From an uncultured Pseudomonadota bacterium (GTDB lineage: Bacteria > Pseudomonadota > Gammaproteobacteria > Burkholderiales > Rhodocyclaceae): DNA of 64,000 bases. Shown piece after piece: positions 47,131 to 56,889 of this stretch. The stretch is from contig CAIQBG010000007.1 of NCBI GenBank assembly GCA_903870055.1, positions 116,419 to 180,418 on the forward strand, given 5' to 3'. Both the position numbers and the translations under genes were made by a program. Numbering within the stretch: the first letter of the stretch is position 1; each line of letters begins with the position of its first letter. Under the pieces are notes generated by a model. It searched no databases and was not told the DNA's origin. It saw only the letters and a list, made by a program, of their open reading frames with translations.

Positions 47131-48915
47131 TTAATCACTCACGTGGCGCAAAACAATGGTGAACTCTAAACCACCAGCAGGCAGATTGTGGCATTCAATT
47201 TTTCCGCCAATCGCATCGACAATGAACTTACTGATTGCCAAGCCCAAACCCAGACCTTTTCCCGATGGCTTTGTCGTGAAAAAAGGTTCAAATATCTTTC
47301 CTGCAGCCTCTTCGCTCAGACCCGGTCCGTTATCCACATATCGAACCACAACTTTCTCGCCAAGCCGTGCGCATTGAATGCTGATGATGCCGTCATCATT
47401 CGACGCAAGTGCATCAACCGAATTGGACATAAGATTAATGAACACCTGCTCCAACTTGCCGGTGGATGACATCACTTTGTCATCCAGCCTTTCAATATCT
47501 AAACGGATATTTGCTTTACGAATGAACGGGTTCATTACCAAGACGGCGTTCTGAATGATTGTATTCAAAACAATCGGTTCGACGCGCGTTTCATCATTAC
47601 GATAAAGCGTCTTAAGCTCTGACAGGATGGCGCCAGCGCGGGTTACCAACGCATTAATGCTATCAATGTTTTCAAAAGCAAGCGGTAAATTGCCGCTTTC
47701 AAGTAGTTTCTTGGTGTTGCCGGCATAAAGCTGAATGGCTGAAAGCGGTTGACTTAATTCATGTGTCACTCCAGCCGCCATCTGGCCCAATGCGGCCAGT
47801 TTGCCAGCCTGAACGGCATCATCTCTGGTCTTTTTAAGAATAATTTCTGCTTTTTCAAGATCGTGAATTTTCGACGTTAATTCTATTGTCCGATCCTGTA
47901 TCTGCATTTCTATGTTGGCAAATATTTCCAACTTTTCACGATGCGCGGCACGCCGGTAATACCAGTTCAATAATGAAATCAACAGAAATCCAAAAGCAAA
48001 GCCGATGGCTCCTGCGGTTGCCAACGCAACGGTCCTGGTCTCACGTGTGCTGCCAATCTGGACGATATCCCAACCTCGCCCACCTAACGGCACCGACTGC
48101 ACCAGATAGGACTCGCCATTCAGCAATTTGCGTTCGTTATCATCATCAATAGATAGTGCCGCGCCGTGAAACTCGAAAAGGTCTAGTGATTGGCCATAGA
48201 ACTGACGGGTGATCCGTATTTTTTCTAGCGTTTCTGGCGTTAACTGCCGCGTCGCCTTGTAAAGCTGCGTAGCCTCAGAGGACAAAATGACAATGCCGTC
48301 TTCATTGGTTACAACTAGATAGTCATTGAACTCACCAATCGCAGACTGAATCTCGGAAAGCCTGATCTTGATAGTGATAACGCCCAGTGTCTCATCGCCC
48401 AGAATAACTGGGCACGCAATGTAATAACCCGGTTTGCCCGATGCCACGCCTATGCCGTAGAACTTGCCAATACCTTTTTCCATCGCCCCCATGAAATACG
48501 GACGAAAGGAATAGTTATCGCCAACATAGGTATCTGGCTGGTCCCAATTGCTCGACGCCAGAGTCAAGCCATTATGATTCATGATGTAAATCGTATCCGT
48601 GCCAAGAATACGATTGATTTCTGTCAGGTATTCATTTGCCTGCTCTAGCGTGCGCTCTGTGGCTTTTGCTTTAAGCGCCGCATGTATGCGCGCATCTTTG
48701 GCAATGGCTTGAGGTAACTCTTCATACTTTGACAACGTGGCATTAATTGATAGGCTTACTGTCTCCAGATTCTGCCGGTGACGCGCCGCTTCTTTTTCAA
48801 TGGTCTGGTCAAAAATCTGCCGGAATGCCGCGTAGCCGATCAGCACACACAGCACGACAACCACGGTAAATGCATACCGTGCTTTGATCTTTGCGCTGGC
48901 TTTCTGTTTCTGCAT
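47131..48915 (-). CDS. dctB: DctB, C4-dicarboxylate sensor kinase
   Basis: A 594-residue sensor histidine kinase. A first membrane segment (residues about 12-30), a periplasmic double-PAS-like sensor domain (about 35-290), a second membrane segment (about 297-315), a coiled-coil, the HisKA box with the phosphorylated His near residue 385 (GVTHELSQPLSAIQLY) and HATPase (GLGLAISKFIVDAIGG). The sensor part includes GKPGYYIACPVI, as in dicarboxylate-sensing DctB. It phosphorylates DctD, encoded by the next gene. Confidence 0.92.
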   Translation of the reverse strand: MQKQKASAKIKARYAFTVVVVLCVLIGYAAFRQIFDQTIEKEAARHRQNLETVSLSINATLSKYEELPQAIAKDARIHAALKAKATERTLEQANEYLTEINRILGTDTIYIMNHNGLTLASSNWDQPDTYVGDNYSFRPYFMGAMEKGIGKFYGIGVASGKPGYYIACPVILGDETLGVITIKIRLSEIQSAIGEFNDYLVVTNEDGIVILSSEATQLYKATRQLTPETLEKIRITRQFYGQSLDLFEFHGAALSIDDDNERKLLNGESYLVQSVPLGGRGWDIVQIGSTRETRTVALATAGAIGFAFGFLLISLLNWYYRRAAHREKLEIFANIEMQIQDRTIELTSKIHDLEKAEIILKKTRDDAVQAGKLAALGQMAAGVTHELSQPLSAIQLYAGNTKKLLESGNLPLAFENIDSINALVTRAGAILSELKTLYRNDETRVEPIVLNTIIQNAVLVMNPFIRKANIRLDIERLDDKVMSSTGKLEQVFINLMSNSVDALASNDDGIISIQCARLGEKVVVRYVDNGPGLSEEAAGKIFEPFFTTKPSGKGLGLGLAISKFIVDAIGGKIECHNLPAGGLEFTIVLRHVSD

Positions 48916-48973
48916 GCGTAATTAAAACTGTGAATTCGATTTATGAAAAGTATGGCTACGGATCAAACGCATC

Positions 48974-49002
48974 AAAAAAACCCGGCTTTCGCCGGGTTTT
49001 TT
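48974..49002. terminator. Terminator after dctM
   Basis: CCCGGC and GCCGGG pair around TTTC with A runs on the left and T runs on the right, so it works in both directions. It separates dctM from dctB. Confidence 0.88.
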
Positions 49003-49013
49003 ATCTAGGTGAT

Positions 49014-50300
49014 CTAGGAGATCATGCCTAGCATACGTGGGAACCACAGGCTGAGCCCAGGCCAATAGGTAACAATACCCAGGAACACCAACATGGTCAG
49101 CAACCATGGCCATACCGCCACGGTAAGCTCGGTAATCCCCATCTTGGTAATTCCGGACGCCACGTAGAGATTTAACCCCACAGGCGGGTGACACATGCCT
49201 ACCTCCATATTGACCACCATCATGATGCCAAAGTGCACCGGATCAATACCGAGCTTCATTGCCACCGGGAACAGAATCGGCGAGAAGATCAGAACGATCG
49301 ATGAAGGCTCCATGAAATTACCGGCAACCAACAGGATGATGTTCACGAAGAGCAGGAAGGTGATAACGCCCAACCCCTTATCCAGCAACCAATCAGCCAT
49401 GGCTTGCGGGATGCTTTCACTGGTCATCAGGAACGAGAAAAGAACAGCGTTGGTGATGATGTAAAGCAACATGGCGCTCATGTTGGCTGATGACAGCAGG
49501 ACGCGCGGCACATCTTTCAAGCCCATATCTTTGTATACAAAGACGGCAATAAAGAAGGCATAGACCGCACTAATGGCTGCGGCTTCTGTTGGTGTAAAGA
49601 CCCCGGTATAAATCCCGCCCATCACCACTACGATAAGCAGCAGACCCCAGACTGATTCCTTAAAGGACTTCATCCGCTGAACGACATTGGCCTTAGGCAA
49701 GCGTGGATAGTCGTTCTTACGAGCCAGATACCATGTCGTCAAACCCAGCATGGTCGCCAACATGATGCCCGGTACGACACCCGCCATGAACAACGCGCCC
49801 ACCGAGGTATTCGTCGAAACAGAATACATCACCATCACGATGGATGGCGGAATCAGAATACCCAGCGCGCCCGATGTTGTGATGATGCCGGCACCAAATC
49901 GGTTCGGAAAGCCTGCTTTAACCATTGCTGGCAAAAGAATCGAACCAATCGCAACCACGGTTGCTGGCGACGAACCTGATACAGCCGCAAACAAGGCACA
50001 AGCCAGCACGCCAGCCAGACCCAGGCCACCGTAAAAGTGCCCCACCATATCTGATGCAAACCGGATCATCCGTTTAGCAACCCCACCATGAGTGAGGAAG
50101 TTGCCTGCGAGGATAAAGAACGGGATCGCCATGATCTCGAACTTTTCGATCCCCGTGAACAACTTAAGCGCAACAGCTTCTAACGGCACCTGCGTCAAGG
50201 TAAAGAGGAATGTTAAAACCGTAAGGCCTAACGCAATTGAAATCGGCATGCCCGTAAGCATGAGTGCCGTGAGGATGGCAAAGATAATCAAGGTACTCAT
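49014..50300 (-). CDS. dctM: TRAP transporter large permease DctM
   Basis: A 428-residue membrane protein with about twelve hydrophobic segments and DctM-family motifs (VAVSGSSPATVVAIGSILLPAM, HFGIMMVVNMEVGMCHPPVGLNLYV). It forms the transport channel with DctQ for C4-dicarboxylates and uses Na+. It starts inside the dctQ stop (ATGA). Confidence 0.97.
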   Translation of the reverse strand: MSTLIIFAILTALMLTGMPISIALGLTVLTFLFTLTQVPLEAVALKLFTGIEKFEIMAIPFFILAGNFLTHGGVAKRMIRFASDMVGHFYGGLGLAGVLACALFAAVSGSSPATVVAIGSILLPAMVKAGFPNRFGAGIITTSGALGILIPPSIVMVMYSVSTNTSVGALFMAGVVPGIMLATMLGLTTWYLARKNDYPRLPKANVVQRMKSFKESVWGLLLIVVVMGGIYTGVFTPTEAAAISAVYAFFIAVFVYKDMGLKDVPRVLLSSANMSAMLLYIITNAVLFSFLMTSESIPQAMADWLLDKGLGVITFLLFVNIILLVAGNFMEPSSIVLIFSPILFPVAMKLGIDPVHFGIMMVVNMEVGMCHPPVGLNLYVASGITKMGITELTVAVWPWLLTMLVFLGIVTYWPGLSLWFPRMLGMIS

Positions 50301-51019
50301 TTGGCACCCCCTTCCTTCTTATCGGAATCGTGGTTTTTGTGTACCTCTTTCGGATACAAGCCCTTCGTATTCTGGAACCAGGGTGTATCTTCTGGCTTGC
50401 TGCCAGGACCAACCATAGGATCAGTTTCCGTATCTTCATCAAGCCCTTCGACATGGCCATGATCCACATGCGGTAGCTCGCCCGTGCGGTTAAACGACAC
50501 TAATACCTGCAGGAAACGGAAGCACATCAGGCCGGAGCCCAACGGAATTGCCGAGTAAACAATCCAGGTTGGCCATTCCAGATCTGGCGTAATCGGACCT
50601 TCAAATAAGTCGCCAGTTTCTTTACCCCAATAGTGTAGCCAAGCGTAATGCAGGCCGTTTTCCATTACGAAGTGGTACCCCAACCAAGCAATAGTTCCTG
50701 TGAATGTTGCACCAGCCAACAATCCAAAGCTAATGAACCACTTGCGTTTGTCATCTGACAAACGATTAATCATGACGTCAACACCCACGTGGATGCCCGT
50801 GCGCACGCCGTAGGCCGCACCAAACTTAGCCATCCAAACAAACATGATGATCGTCAGTTCCTGAGCCCAAGCCATGCTGAATGAGAGCAGCCAGTCCTGC
50901 AGGCCCGGAATATCTAACCCGGTTAGGTAGCGGTGCACCACCGCTGCAAAAATGATCAGGGTTGCACCACCCATCAGGAAGGTGATCAACCACTCTTCTA
51001 ATCGATCAAGAAATTTCAT
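50297..51019 (-). CDS. dctQ: TRAP transporter small permease DctQ
   Basis: A 240-residue membrane protein with four hydrophobic segments (first about 14-34). After the last one a hydrophilic tail of about 60 residues follows, with His/Asp-rich parts (HVDHGHVEGLDEDTETD) and a Lys-rich end; most DctQ proteins are shorter. I start at ATG 51019, with GGAG at good spacing. It couples DctP to DctM. Confidence 0.93.
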   Translation of the reverse strand: MKFLDRLEEWLITFLMGGATLIIFAAVVHRYLTGLDIPGLQDWLLSFSMAWAQELTIIMFVWMAKFGAAYGVRTGIHVGVDVMINRLSDDKRKWFISFGLLAGATFTGTIAWLGYHFVMENGLHYAWLHYWGKETGDLFEGPITPDLEWPTWIVYSAIPLGSGLMCFRFLQVLVSFNRTGELPHVDHGHVEGLDEDTETDPMVGPGSKPEDTPWFQNTKGLYPKEVHKNHDSDKKEGGAK

Positions 51020-51083
51020 ATCTTTCTCCAAAGCGATCGCCCCACAAAAGCAGGGCGATCGGTTCCATCACGTCTAACTGTCT

Positions 51084-52088
51084 TTACTTCTTCTTGCTTG
51101 GGGCAGCCAATTCTGCATTAACTTGTTGCAGCAGATCTGGGCCAATACGTGATGCCATTTCTTTGTGAACTGGCAGGAGCGCCTTCTTGAATGCTTCACG
51201 CTCAGCCGGTGTCAGGTTATATACAGCGGTCTTACCTGATTTTTTAACCTTTTCCAGATCCTGATCGTTTTGATGCTTGGCGATACGGTTAGCAAATGCG
51301 GTCGATTCGGCCATTGCCTTATCCAGCTGTTCGCGCACATCAGGAGGCAGGCCATCCCAGAACTTCTTGTTCACGATCACTGCATAACCCAGGTAACCAT
51401 GCTCTGTCATAGCCAGATGCTTTTGCACTTCAAACATCTTCTGGGTATACAGATTTGAAATCGGGTTTTCTGTGCCATCGACTACGCCCGTCTGAAGTGC
51501 TTGGTAGACCTCAGAAAACGGTAGTACTTGCGGCAACGAACCTAAAGCACGCATTTGCGCTTCCAATACTTTGGAAGACTGAATACGCATCTTTTTACCC
51601 TTCAGGTCAGACGGCTGCTTGATTGGCGTATTGGCTGAAAAGGACTTGAAGCCATTATCCCAGTAGCCCAAACCACGGATACCCTTCGGCTCCAGCTTGG
51701 CCAGAATTGATTGGCCAATCGGGCCTTGAGTAATTTTGTGTAGCTGATCGTAGTTATCAAAGATGTATGGCAAATCGAACATCTCGAATTCTTTAACGCC
51801 TAGAGGGCCAAACTTAGCCAAGGATGGCGCCAGCATCTGCACAGCGCCCAGTTGCAGCGCCTCCATCTCTTCCTTATCTTTGTACAGCGTACTGTTGGCG
51901 TAAACCTCTACCTTCACACGACCTTTGGTGTAATCCTCTGCCTTCTTCTTAAAGTACTCAGCCGCCAACCCCTTGGGGGTATCGTTTGCGACCACATGGC
52001 TGAACTTAATGACGATGGGTTGTTGCGCAGCGTCCCAGGTAGAACAGGCAGCTAGCATGGATGCAACGAGTAATTTCATGGCTTTCAT
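51084..52088 (-). CDS. dctP: TRAP transporter substrate-binding protein DctP
   Basis: A 334-residue periplasmic protein that binds C4-dicarboxylates. The N terminus (MKAMKLLVASMLAACSTWDAAQQPIVIKF) is a signal peptide; LAAC resembles a lipobox, so lipid anchoring is conceivable, but most DctP are soluble. The conserved arginine-bearing stretch is KKMRIQSSKVLEAQMRALGSLP and the TDGTENPISN-type motif appears as VDGTENPISN. Start ATG 52088 has AGGAG at good spacing. Confidence 0.95.
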   Translation of the reverse strand: MKAMKLLVASMLAACSTWDAAQQPIVIKFSHVVANDTPKGLAAEYFKKKAEDYTKGRVKVEVYANSTLYKDKEEMEALQLGAVQMLAPSLAKFGPLGVKEFEMFDLPYIFDNYDQLHKITQGPIGQSILAKLEPKGIRGLGYWDNGFKSFSANTPIKQPSDLKGKKMRIQSSKVLEAQMRALGSLPQVLPFSEVYQALQTGVVDGTENPISNLYTQKMFEVQKHLAMTEHGYLGYAVIVNKKFWDGLPPDVREQLDKAMAESTAFANRIAKHQNDQDLEKVKKSGKTAVYNLTPAEREAFKKALLPVHKEMASRIGPDLLQQVNAELAAPSKKK

Positions 52089-52167
52089 TACGACGCTCCT
52101 TTGGTGTTGTGAAGTGCTTTCCTACTTTATTTATGAACGATAAGCACGCTGTTCATTACACCATATT

Positions 52168-52185
52168 TAGCAGGGAACGTGCCAA
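52168..52185 (-). promoter_or_regulatory. Sigma-54 promoter of dctPQM
   Basis: Read on the minus strand TTGGCACGTTCCCTGCTA has the -24 GG and -12 GC at the right spacing, with one mismatch (CTGCT for TTGCT) to the consensus. Transcription would start about 70 bases ahead of dctP. Confidence 0.8.
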
Positions 52186-52292
52186 AAGCTTGGCCATTGA
52201 TAAGTTGCTGTAACTGATTGATTTGTAATTATTTACAAATGTTTGCCTTGCCGGCATAAGCAATGGGGTTTCTGACTTTCCGGAATACGCGC

Positions 52293-52307
52293 AGCCGGTG
52301 TCCGGCT
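52293..52307. repeat. Inverted repeat, candidate DctD activator site
   Basis: AGCCGG-TGT-CCGGCT is a perfect six-base inverted repeat about 110-140 bases upstream of the sigma-54 promoter; the palindrome TTCCGGAA lies at 52278-52285. This is the usual distance for an NtrC-type activator. It could also be a hairpin after tilS. Confidence 0.45.
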
Positions 52308-52344
52308 GACCGGAACCGATGCGGCCCCTAATCGACTGATAGCT

Positions 52345-53652
52345 CTATAGAATTTCAGCGGCCGAAGGCATCCAGATTATTTCGGGGCAATTACCCACCC
52401 CAATACCCGATTCCCAACCGATTCCGGCGACCCAGCAAAGTTTGTCGTCCTGCCAGAGCCCTGGCAAACGGGAACGCACCCAGGGAGGAACTCCCTTTTC
52501 GCGCAGCAGCTCTGACAAGACCCCGCGACAACGTCCTTGCGGATGAAAACGATGACCTTGCCCAACCGGGCCGATTTTCATTTCAGCCTGAACGATTATC
52601 TTGCCAGGGTAATTAATGGTTAACTGCCCATCGGGCCAGGCCGTTCCGCCTGTTGCAAATACAGCCAACCCCGGTAACCGATGCTGTGCCGCCCGATCCA
52701 ATCTGATCTGATCGCGCCACAGATAACACGCTATATCGCCAAAACGAACCATTACCTCAGCATCGGGACGCACATCGACAATTTGTTCGGCTAACGCTTC
52801 GAGCCGTCGCGCCGAGGGAATATTTACGCCAAGGCGGTTCAGCCGATGCTTCAGCACATTACGAACCGCATCCATCGGTAGCAATGCCAACTTTGAAATG
52901 ATCAGATGACCATTCTCATCCTGACAACCCTGGGCATCAAGCTCGGCCAATCTAGCCAACAACGCAGTCTGTTCCTGCATTTGTGCAGCAGTACGCGCCA
53001 GCACGGACACAACGGCCGGAAACTGTTGGCCGACTGCCGGTAAAACCACATGACGCAGATAATTGCGTCGAAAATGCAGATTATTGTTGCTTTCGTCTTC
53101 GATCCAGCGCAAATCATGCGCCTCTGCCCATGCCCGCAAATCTGATCTTGGCACATCAATGAAGGGGCGAATTAGACACTTGCCATTAAGGAACCGCGTT
53201 CCGGGCATTGCAGCTAGCCCTTGTAGACCCGCACCACGGAACAAATTAAGCAATAAGGTTTCTGCGCGGTCATTCTGATGATGCGCCATACAGAGCACAT
53301 CAGCATCAACTTGAGAAAATACAGCGTAGCGTGCCTCACGAGCGGCACGCTCCAACCCTCCGCCCGCTGCTTTTAGCGGCGGCAAGGTTGAAATTTCACA
53401 TGGCACATCCAGCGCCAGACAGGCCTGCTGGCAGATCTCTGCCCAATCAGCTGCATGGGGCGAAAGGCCATGATTCACATGCAGCGCAGAGAGCGCAAAA
53501 GGCATTTGAACCCTGAGCTGTGCGAGCGCCTGAAGTAGCACGACCGAATCCATGCCGCCGGAAAGCGCCACGCAGATTTTACGATCGGTCTTGCAGTAGT
53601 CGCCTAAGGCAGCGTGGATATGGGCAACAAGAGAATCCATGCCCGCTGTCAT
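52345..53652 (-). CDS. tilS: tRNA(Ile)-lysidine synthase TilS
   Basis: A 435-residue enzyme that changes C34 of tRNA-Ile(CAU) to lysidine. The PP-loop is ALSGGMDSVVLL near residue 29-40; the N-terminal domain continues with NHGLSPHAADWAEIC and the C-terminal domain has the TilS substrate-binding motifs. The gene is next to accA, as in many betaproteobacteria. Confidence 0.96.
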   Translation of the reverse strand: MTAGMDSLVAHIHAALGDYCKTDRKICVALSGGMDSVVLLQALAQLRVQMPFALSALHVNHGLSPHAADWAEICQQACLALDVPCEISTLPPLKAAGGGLERAAREARYAVFSQVDADVLCMAHHQNDRAETLLLNLFRGAGLQGLAAMPGTRFLNGKCLIRPFIDVPRSDLRAWAEAHDLRWIEDESNNNLHFRRNYLRHVVLPAVGQQFPAVVSVLARTAAQMQEQTALLARLAELDAQGCQDENGHLIISKLALLPMDAVRNVLKHRLNRLGVNIPSARRLEALAEQIVDVRPDAEVMVRFGDIACYLWRDQIRLDRAAQHRLPGLAVFATGGTAWPDGQLTINYPGKIIVQAEMKIGPVGQGHRFHPQGRCRGVLSELLREKGVPPWVRSRLPGLWQDDKLCWVAGIGWESGIGVGNCPEIIWMPSAAEIL

Positions 53653-53681
53653 CCAGACTCAGGCCGCTACTGAACAACAGT

Positions 53682-54647
53682 TCAGGCAGCAACCTCATCA
53701 AAAGCACCGTAGGCCATCAATCGGTCGATACGGCGACGCACCAGCGCTTCGTGATCCAAACCACTCACATGACCCAACGCCTTCTCAAGCGCCTGCTTGA
53801 GGTTCTTGGCCATGCCTACGACATCACGATGCGCGCCACCCGGGGTTTCTTCCACAATCTGATCAATCAGACCTAGACCCTTTAGACGCCCCGCCGTGAT
53901 CCCCATAATTTCTGCTGCTTCGGATGCCTTTTCTGCGCTCTTCCACAGAATAGTGGCACAGCCTTCCGGTGAAATGACCGCATAGGTAGAGTGCTGCAGC
54001 ATCAGCACTTCATCACCCACGGCAATAGCCAAAGCACCACCAGAACCGCCTTCACCAATTACCGTAACAATAATGGGTGTTTTCAGCTCAGCCATGACTA
54101 GTAGATTACGGCCAATCGCTTCAGACTGACCACGTTCTTCTGCACCGATACCGGGGTAAGCGCCCGGCGTATCCACAAAGGTGAATACCGGTAAACCGAA
54201 TTTCTCTGCCAGCTTCATAAGACGTAGCGCCTTGCGGTAACCCTCCGGGCGCGGCATGCCGAAATTGCGGTAAATCTTTTCTTTGGTATCGCGGCCCTTC
54301 TGATGGCCAATAACCACGCACGGGTCGCCATTCAGGCGCGCCAGACCACCCACAATGGCCGTGTCATCAGCAAACGCACGGTCGCCATGGAGCTCATGGA
54401 AGTCGGTAAAAATATTCTCAATGTAATCGAAGGTATACGGGCGCTGCGGATGACGCGCCACCTGCGCGCTCTGCCAAGGCGTGAGCTTGGCATAGATATC
54501 GTTCGATAGCGTCCGACTCTTTTCTGCCAGTCGCTCAACTTCTTCTGAAATATCAACGCCAGATTCGTCCTGCATGGCGCGAAGTTCCTCGATCTTGCCT
54601 TCCAGTTCGGCAATCGGCTGCTCAAAGTCGAGAAAAGTGGTTTTCAT
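53682..54647 (-). CDS. accA: Acetyl-CoA carboxylase carboxyltransferase alpha subunit
   Basis: A 321-residue subunit that, with AccD, makes malonyl-CoA for fatty acid synthesis. The N-terminal coiled-coil ([19 protein letters not shown]) and the carboxyltransferase core ([38 protein letters not shown]) are typical. I start at ATG 54647, with AGGA upstream. Confidence 0.98.
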   Translation of the reverse strand: MKTTFLDFEQPIAELEGKIEELRAMQDESGVDISEEVERLAEKSRTLSNDIYAKLTPWQSAQVARHPQRPYTFDYIENIFTDFHELHGDRAFADDTAIVGGLARLNGDPCVVIGHQKGRDTKEKIYRNFGMPRPEGYRKALRLMKLAEKFGLPVFTFVDTPGAYPGIGAEERGQSEAIGRNLLVMAELKTPIIVTVIGEGGSGGALAIAVGDEVLMLQHSTYAVISPEGCATILWKSAEKASEAAEIMGITAGRLKGLGLIDQIVEETPGGAHRDVVGMAKNLKQALEKALGHVSGLDHEALVRRRIDRLMAYGAFDEVAA

Positions 54648-54752
54648 CGCGCTAATTCCTGGAGTCTTTACGTTGGTCATTATTCTAACAGAGGGGGAGC
54701 AATTCCTAGAGTTCGAGATAAAACGAGCTCAAACACCGCTACTTTGGATTTT

Positions 54753-55406
54753 TTAACGCTGTCCATCCGCTACAAAGGGATTATCCATGCGCTCATCTCC
54801 GAAAGTAGACATGGGGCCGTGCCCAGGCACAAAGCGCACGTCATCCCCCAGTGGAAATAGCTTTTCACGGATAGAGTGGATCAGTTGCTGATGATTTCCC
54901 TTGGGGAAATCTGTTCGACCAATTGATTGCTGGAACAATACATCGCCAACCAAAGCGAGTTGGGACGGCGCATGAAAGAAACAGACATGCCCCGGCGTAT
55001 GGCCCGGACAATGAATCACATCCAGCGTCTCCCCCGCAACCGTCACCGAATCGCCATCGACCAGCCAGCGGGAAGGGACAAAGGCTTCGGCGTGCGGAAA
55101 CCCGAACTGTTTGGATTGCATCGGCATTCCCTCAATCCAGAACAAATCGTCTTTGTGCGGTCCTTCGATGGGCACCCCCATGCGCTTGGATAATTCGGCA
55201 GCACCCCCGGCGTGATCGATATGCCCGTGGGTGATGAGAATTTTTTCAAGAACCACGCCCCGTTTTTTTATCTCAGCTTCAAGGCGATCCAGATCGCCGC
55301 CGGGATCCACAATGGCGCCGCGTTTGCTGCTGGGCGACCAGATCAATGTGCAGTTCTGGGAAAAAGCCGTTACGGGCAAAATGGCAAACTCAAGTACTGA
55401 CATCAT
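54753..55406 (-). CDS. Metallo-beta-lactamase-fold hydrolase, glyoxalase II-like
   Basis: A 217-residue protein with the metal motif THGHIDHAGG near residue 60, CPGHTPGHVCFF, LVGDVLFQQSIGRTDF and the last His in VPGHGPMST. This is the YcbL/glyoxalase II-like group, which may cleave S-lactoylglutathione or other thioesters; exact substrate is not known. Divergent from terC. Confidence 0.88.
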   Translation of the reverse strand: MMSVLEFAILPVTAFSQNCTLIWSPSSKRGAIVDPGGDLDRLEAEIKKRGVVLEKILITHGHIDHAGGAAELSKRMGVPIEGPHKDDLFWIEGMPMQSKQFGFPHAEAFVPSRWLVDGDSVTVAGETLDVIHCPGHTPGHVCFFHAPSQLALVGDVLFQQSIGRTDFPKGNHQQLIHSIREKLFPLGDDVRFVPGHGPMSTFGDERMDNPFVADGQR

Positions 55407-55507
55407 CGTTTATCCGGGGTTCGTGGCAAAATGTCTGCCTAAAGACTTAATTCTGCCACGGTCGCTTGCGAATAGCTTAGCGACAATGAACTTCCCTAGG
55501 ATTTGCA

Positions 55508-56473
55508 ATGCCTTTGAGCCCCATCCCTAATATTGACTCACCATTTGCCTGGGTTGCTTTAATAATCTTTATAACGGCTGCGCTCGGTGCTGATTTCATG
55601 ATGTTGCGCCAGCAAGGCAGCCGGGTCATTGGCTTCAAAGATGCTTTACGCTGGTCTCTAATCTGGATTGCCTTAGCGCTCGTTTTCTGCGCTGGCCTGT
55701 GGTTTACGTTGGATCTATCGGAAGGGCGTGCCCTGGCCGACCTGAAGGCAGGCGAATTTCTCACCGGTTACATCATCGAAAAATCGCTTTCGGTGGACAA
55801 CCTATTTGTCTTCCTGATGTTATTCACTGCCTTCAAAGTACCGCTTCCCCAGCAAAAAAAAGCGCTGATGATCGGCATCATTGCAGCAATCGTTCTGAGG
55901 ATCCTGCTGATTCTGGTTGGGGCATGGCTGATCTCACGCTTTAGCTGGATCCTGTACATTTTCGGTCTTTTCCTCCTCTACACGGGGGTAAAAATGGTGG
56001 TTGCCGAAGAAGAAGAGCTCGATCTCAAAAACAACCGCTTACTTAAATGGATGAATAATCATCTAACCATCACGCATGAGTACCATGGCAGCGCGCTCAT
56101 GCTGATAAAAGACGGAGCGCGGATCTATACCCCGCTTTTCCTGGTCGTAGCCGTCATCGGCGTCACTGATGTCATGTTTGCCGTAGATTCAATCCCTGCC
56201 ATCTTTGCAGTCACGACTGACCCGTTCATCGTGATGAGCTCAAACATCTTTGCAGTTCTGGGCTTGCGGGCACTTTATTTCATGCTGGCCGGGATGGCGG
56301 AACGCTTCCACCTGCTCAAATTCGGCTTGGCGGCAATCCTTGTATTTATCGGGGCCAAAATGCTGATGATGGATTTTTATCACATCCCAGTTGGTGCATC
56401 TTTAATGGTAGTTCTTGCCTTCTTGCTGGTTACGATGGCCGCCAGCCTTTACGTCAAGCCTAAGCAGCACTAA
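55508..56473 (+). CDS. TerC/Alx family membrane protein
   Basis: A 321-residue inner membrane protein with about nine hydrophobic segments. Conserved acidic stretches are EKSLSVDNLFVFLMLF and GVTDVMFAVDSIPAIFAVT, as in TerC/Alx. Family members act in Mn2+ or metal export and membrane stress. No yybP-ykoY riboswitch was seen in the short upstream gap. Start ATG follows AGGA. Confidence 0.92.
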   Translation: MPLSPIPNIDSPFAWVALIIFITAALGADFMMLRQQGSRVIGFKDALRWSLIWIALALVFCAGLWFTLDLSEGRALADLKAGEFLTGYIIEKSLSVDNLFVFLMLFTAFKVPLPQQKKALMIGIIAAIVLRILLILVGAWLISRFSWILYIFGLFLLYTGVKMVVAEEEELDLKNNRLLKWMNNHLTITHEYHGSALMLIKDGARIYTPLFLVVAVIGVTDVMFAVDSIPAIFAVTTDPFIVMSSNIFAVLGLRALYFMLAGMAERFHLLKFGLAAILVFIGAKMLMMDFYHIPVGASLMVVLAFLLVTMAASLYVKPKQH

Positions 56474-56490
56474 CCGTGCTGCCATATAAA

Positions 56491-56874
56491 TCAGGGGATG
56501 AGGCTTGAGATAGCCTCAGCCATCGCTGTTTGAACGGATGGCAGCTCTCCCAGAGGCGGCAATAAATCAAAGACCCAGCCTTCGTGCTCCTGCCGCAGGG
56601 CGTCTAGCATTTCCGGTAGTTCTTTACGCAGATGTCCGCCCTGGGCTATAAAAAACGGCAATATGTGAATACGCCTATCTGCAGCACTCGATTTGGATGC
56701 AACAACTTGCGCAACGCATTCTGATAATGTCGGCTTCATGAACTCGAGGAAAGCGACTTCGATCAAGCGTTCAGGAAACCGTTCACGTAATCGCTTAGCC
56801 ACAGCCTCAACTGGACGCGCCCATTCGGGATCTCGCGCACCATGAGCAAATAGAATCATTGCATCGGCAGCCAT
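56491..56874 (-). CDS. cbiX: Short CbiX-type sirohydrochlorin chelatase
   Basis: A 127-residue single-domain chelatase (CbiX-S type), with the active His in LFAHGARDPEW near residue 11 and HILPFFIAQGGHLRKELP with the second His. It inserts Co2+ or Fe2+ into sirohydrochlorin; iron would give siroheme for CysI. Confidence 0.88.
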   Translation of the reverse strand: MAADAMILFAHGARDPEWARPVEAVAKRLRERFPERLIEVAFLEFMKPTLSECVAQVVASKSSAADRRIHILPFFIAQGGHLRKELPEMLDALRQEHEGWVFDLLPPLGELPSVQTAMAEAISSLIP

Positions 56875-56889
56875 GGTGTCTCTCTTTTC

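Noticed and set aside
55407..55507. A yybP-ykoY manganese riboswitch ahead of terC
   Set aside because: The gap is about 100 bases and lacks the conserved loop sequences.
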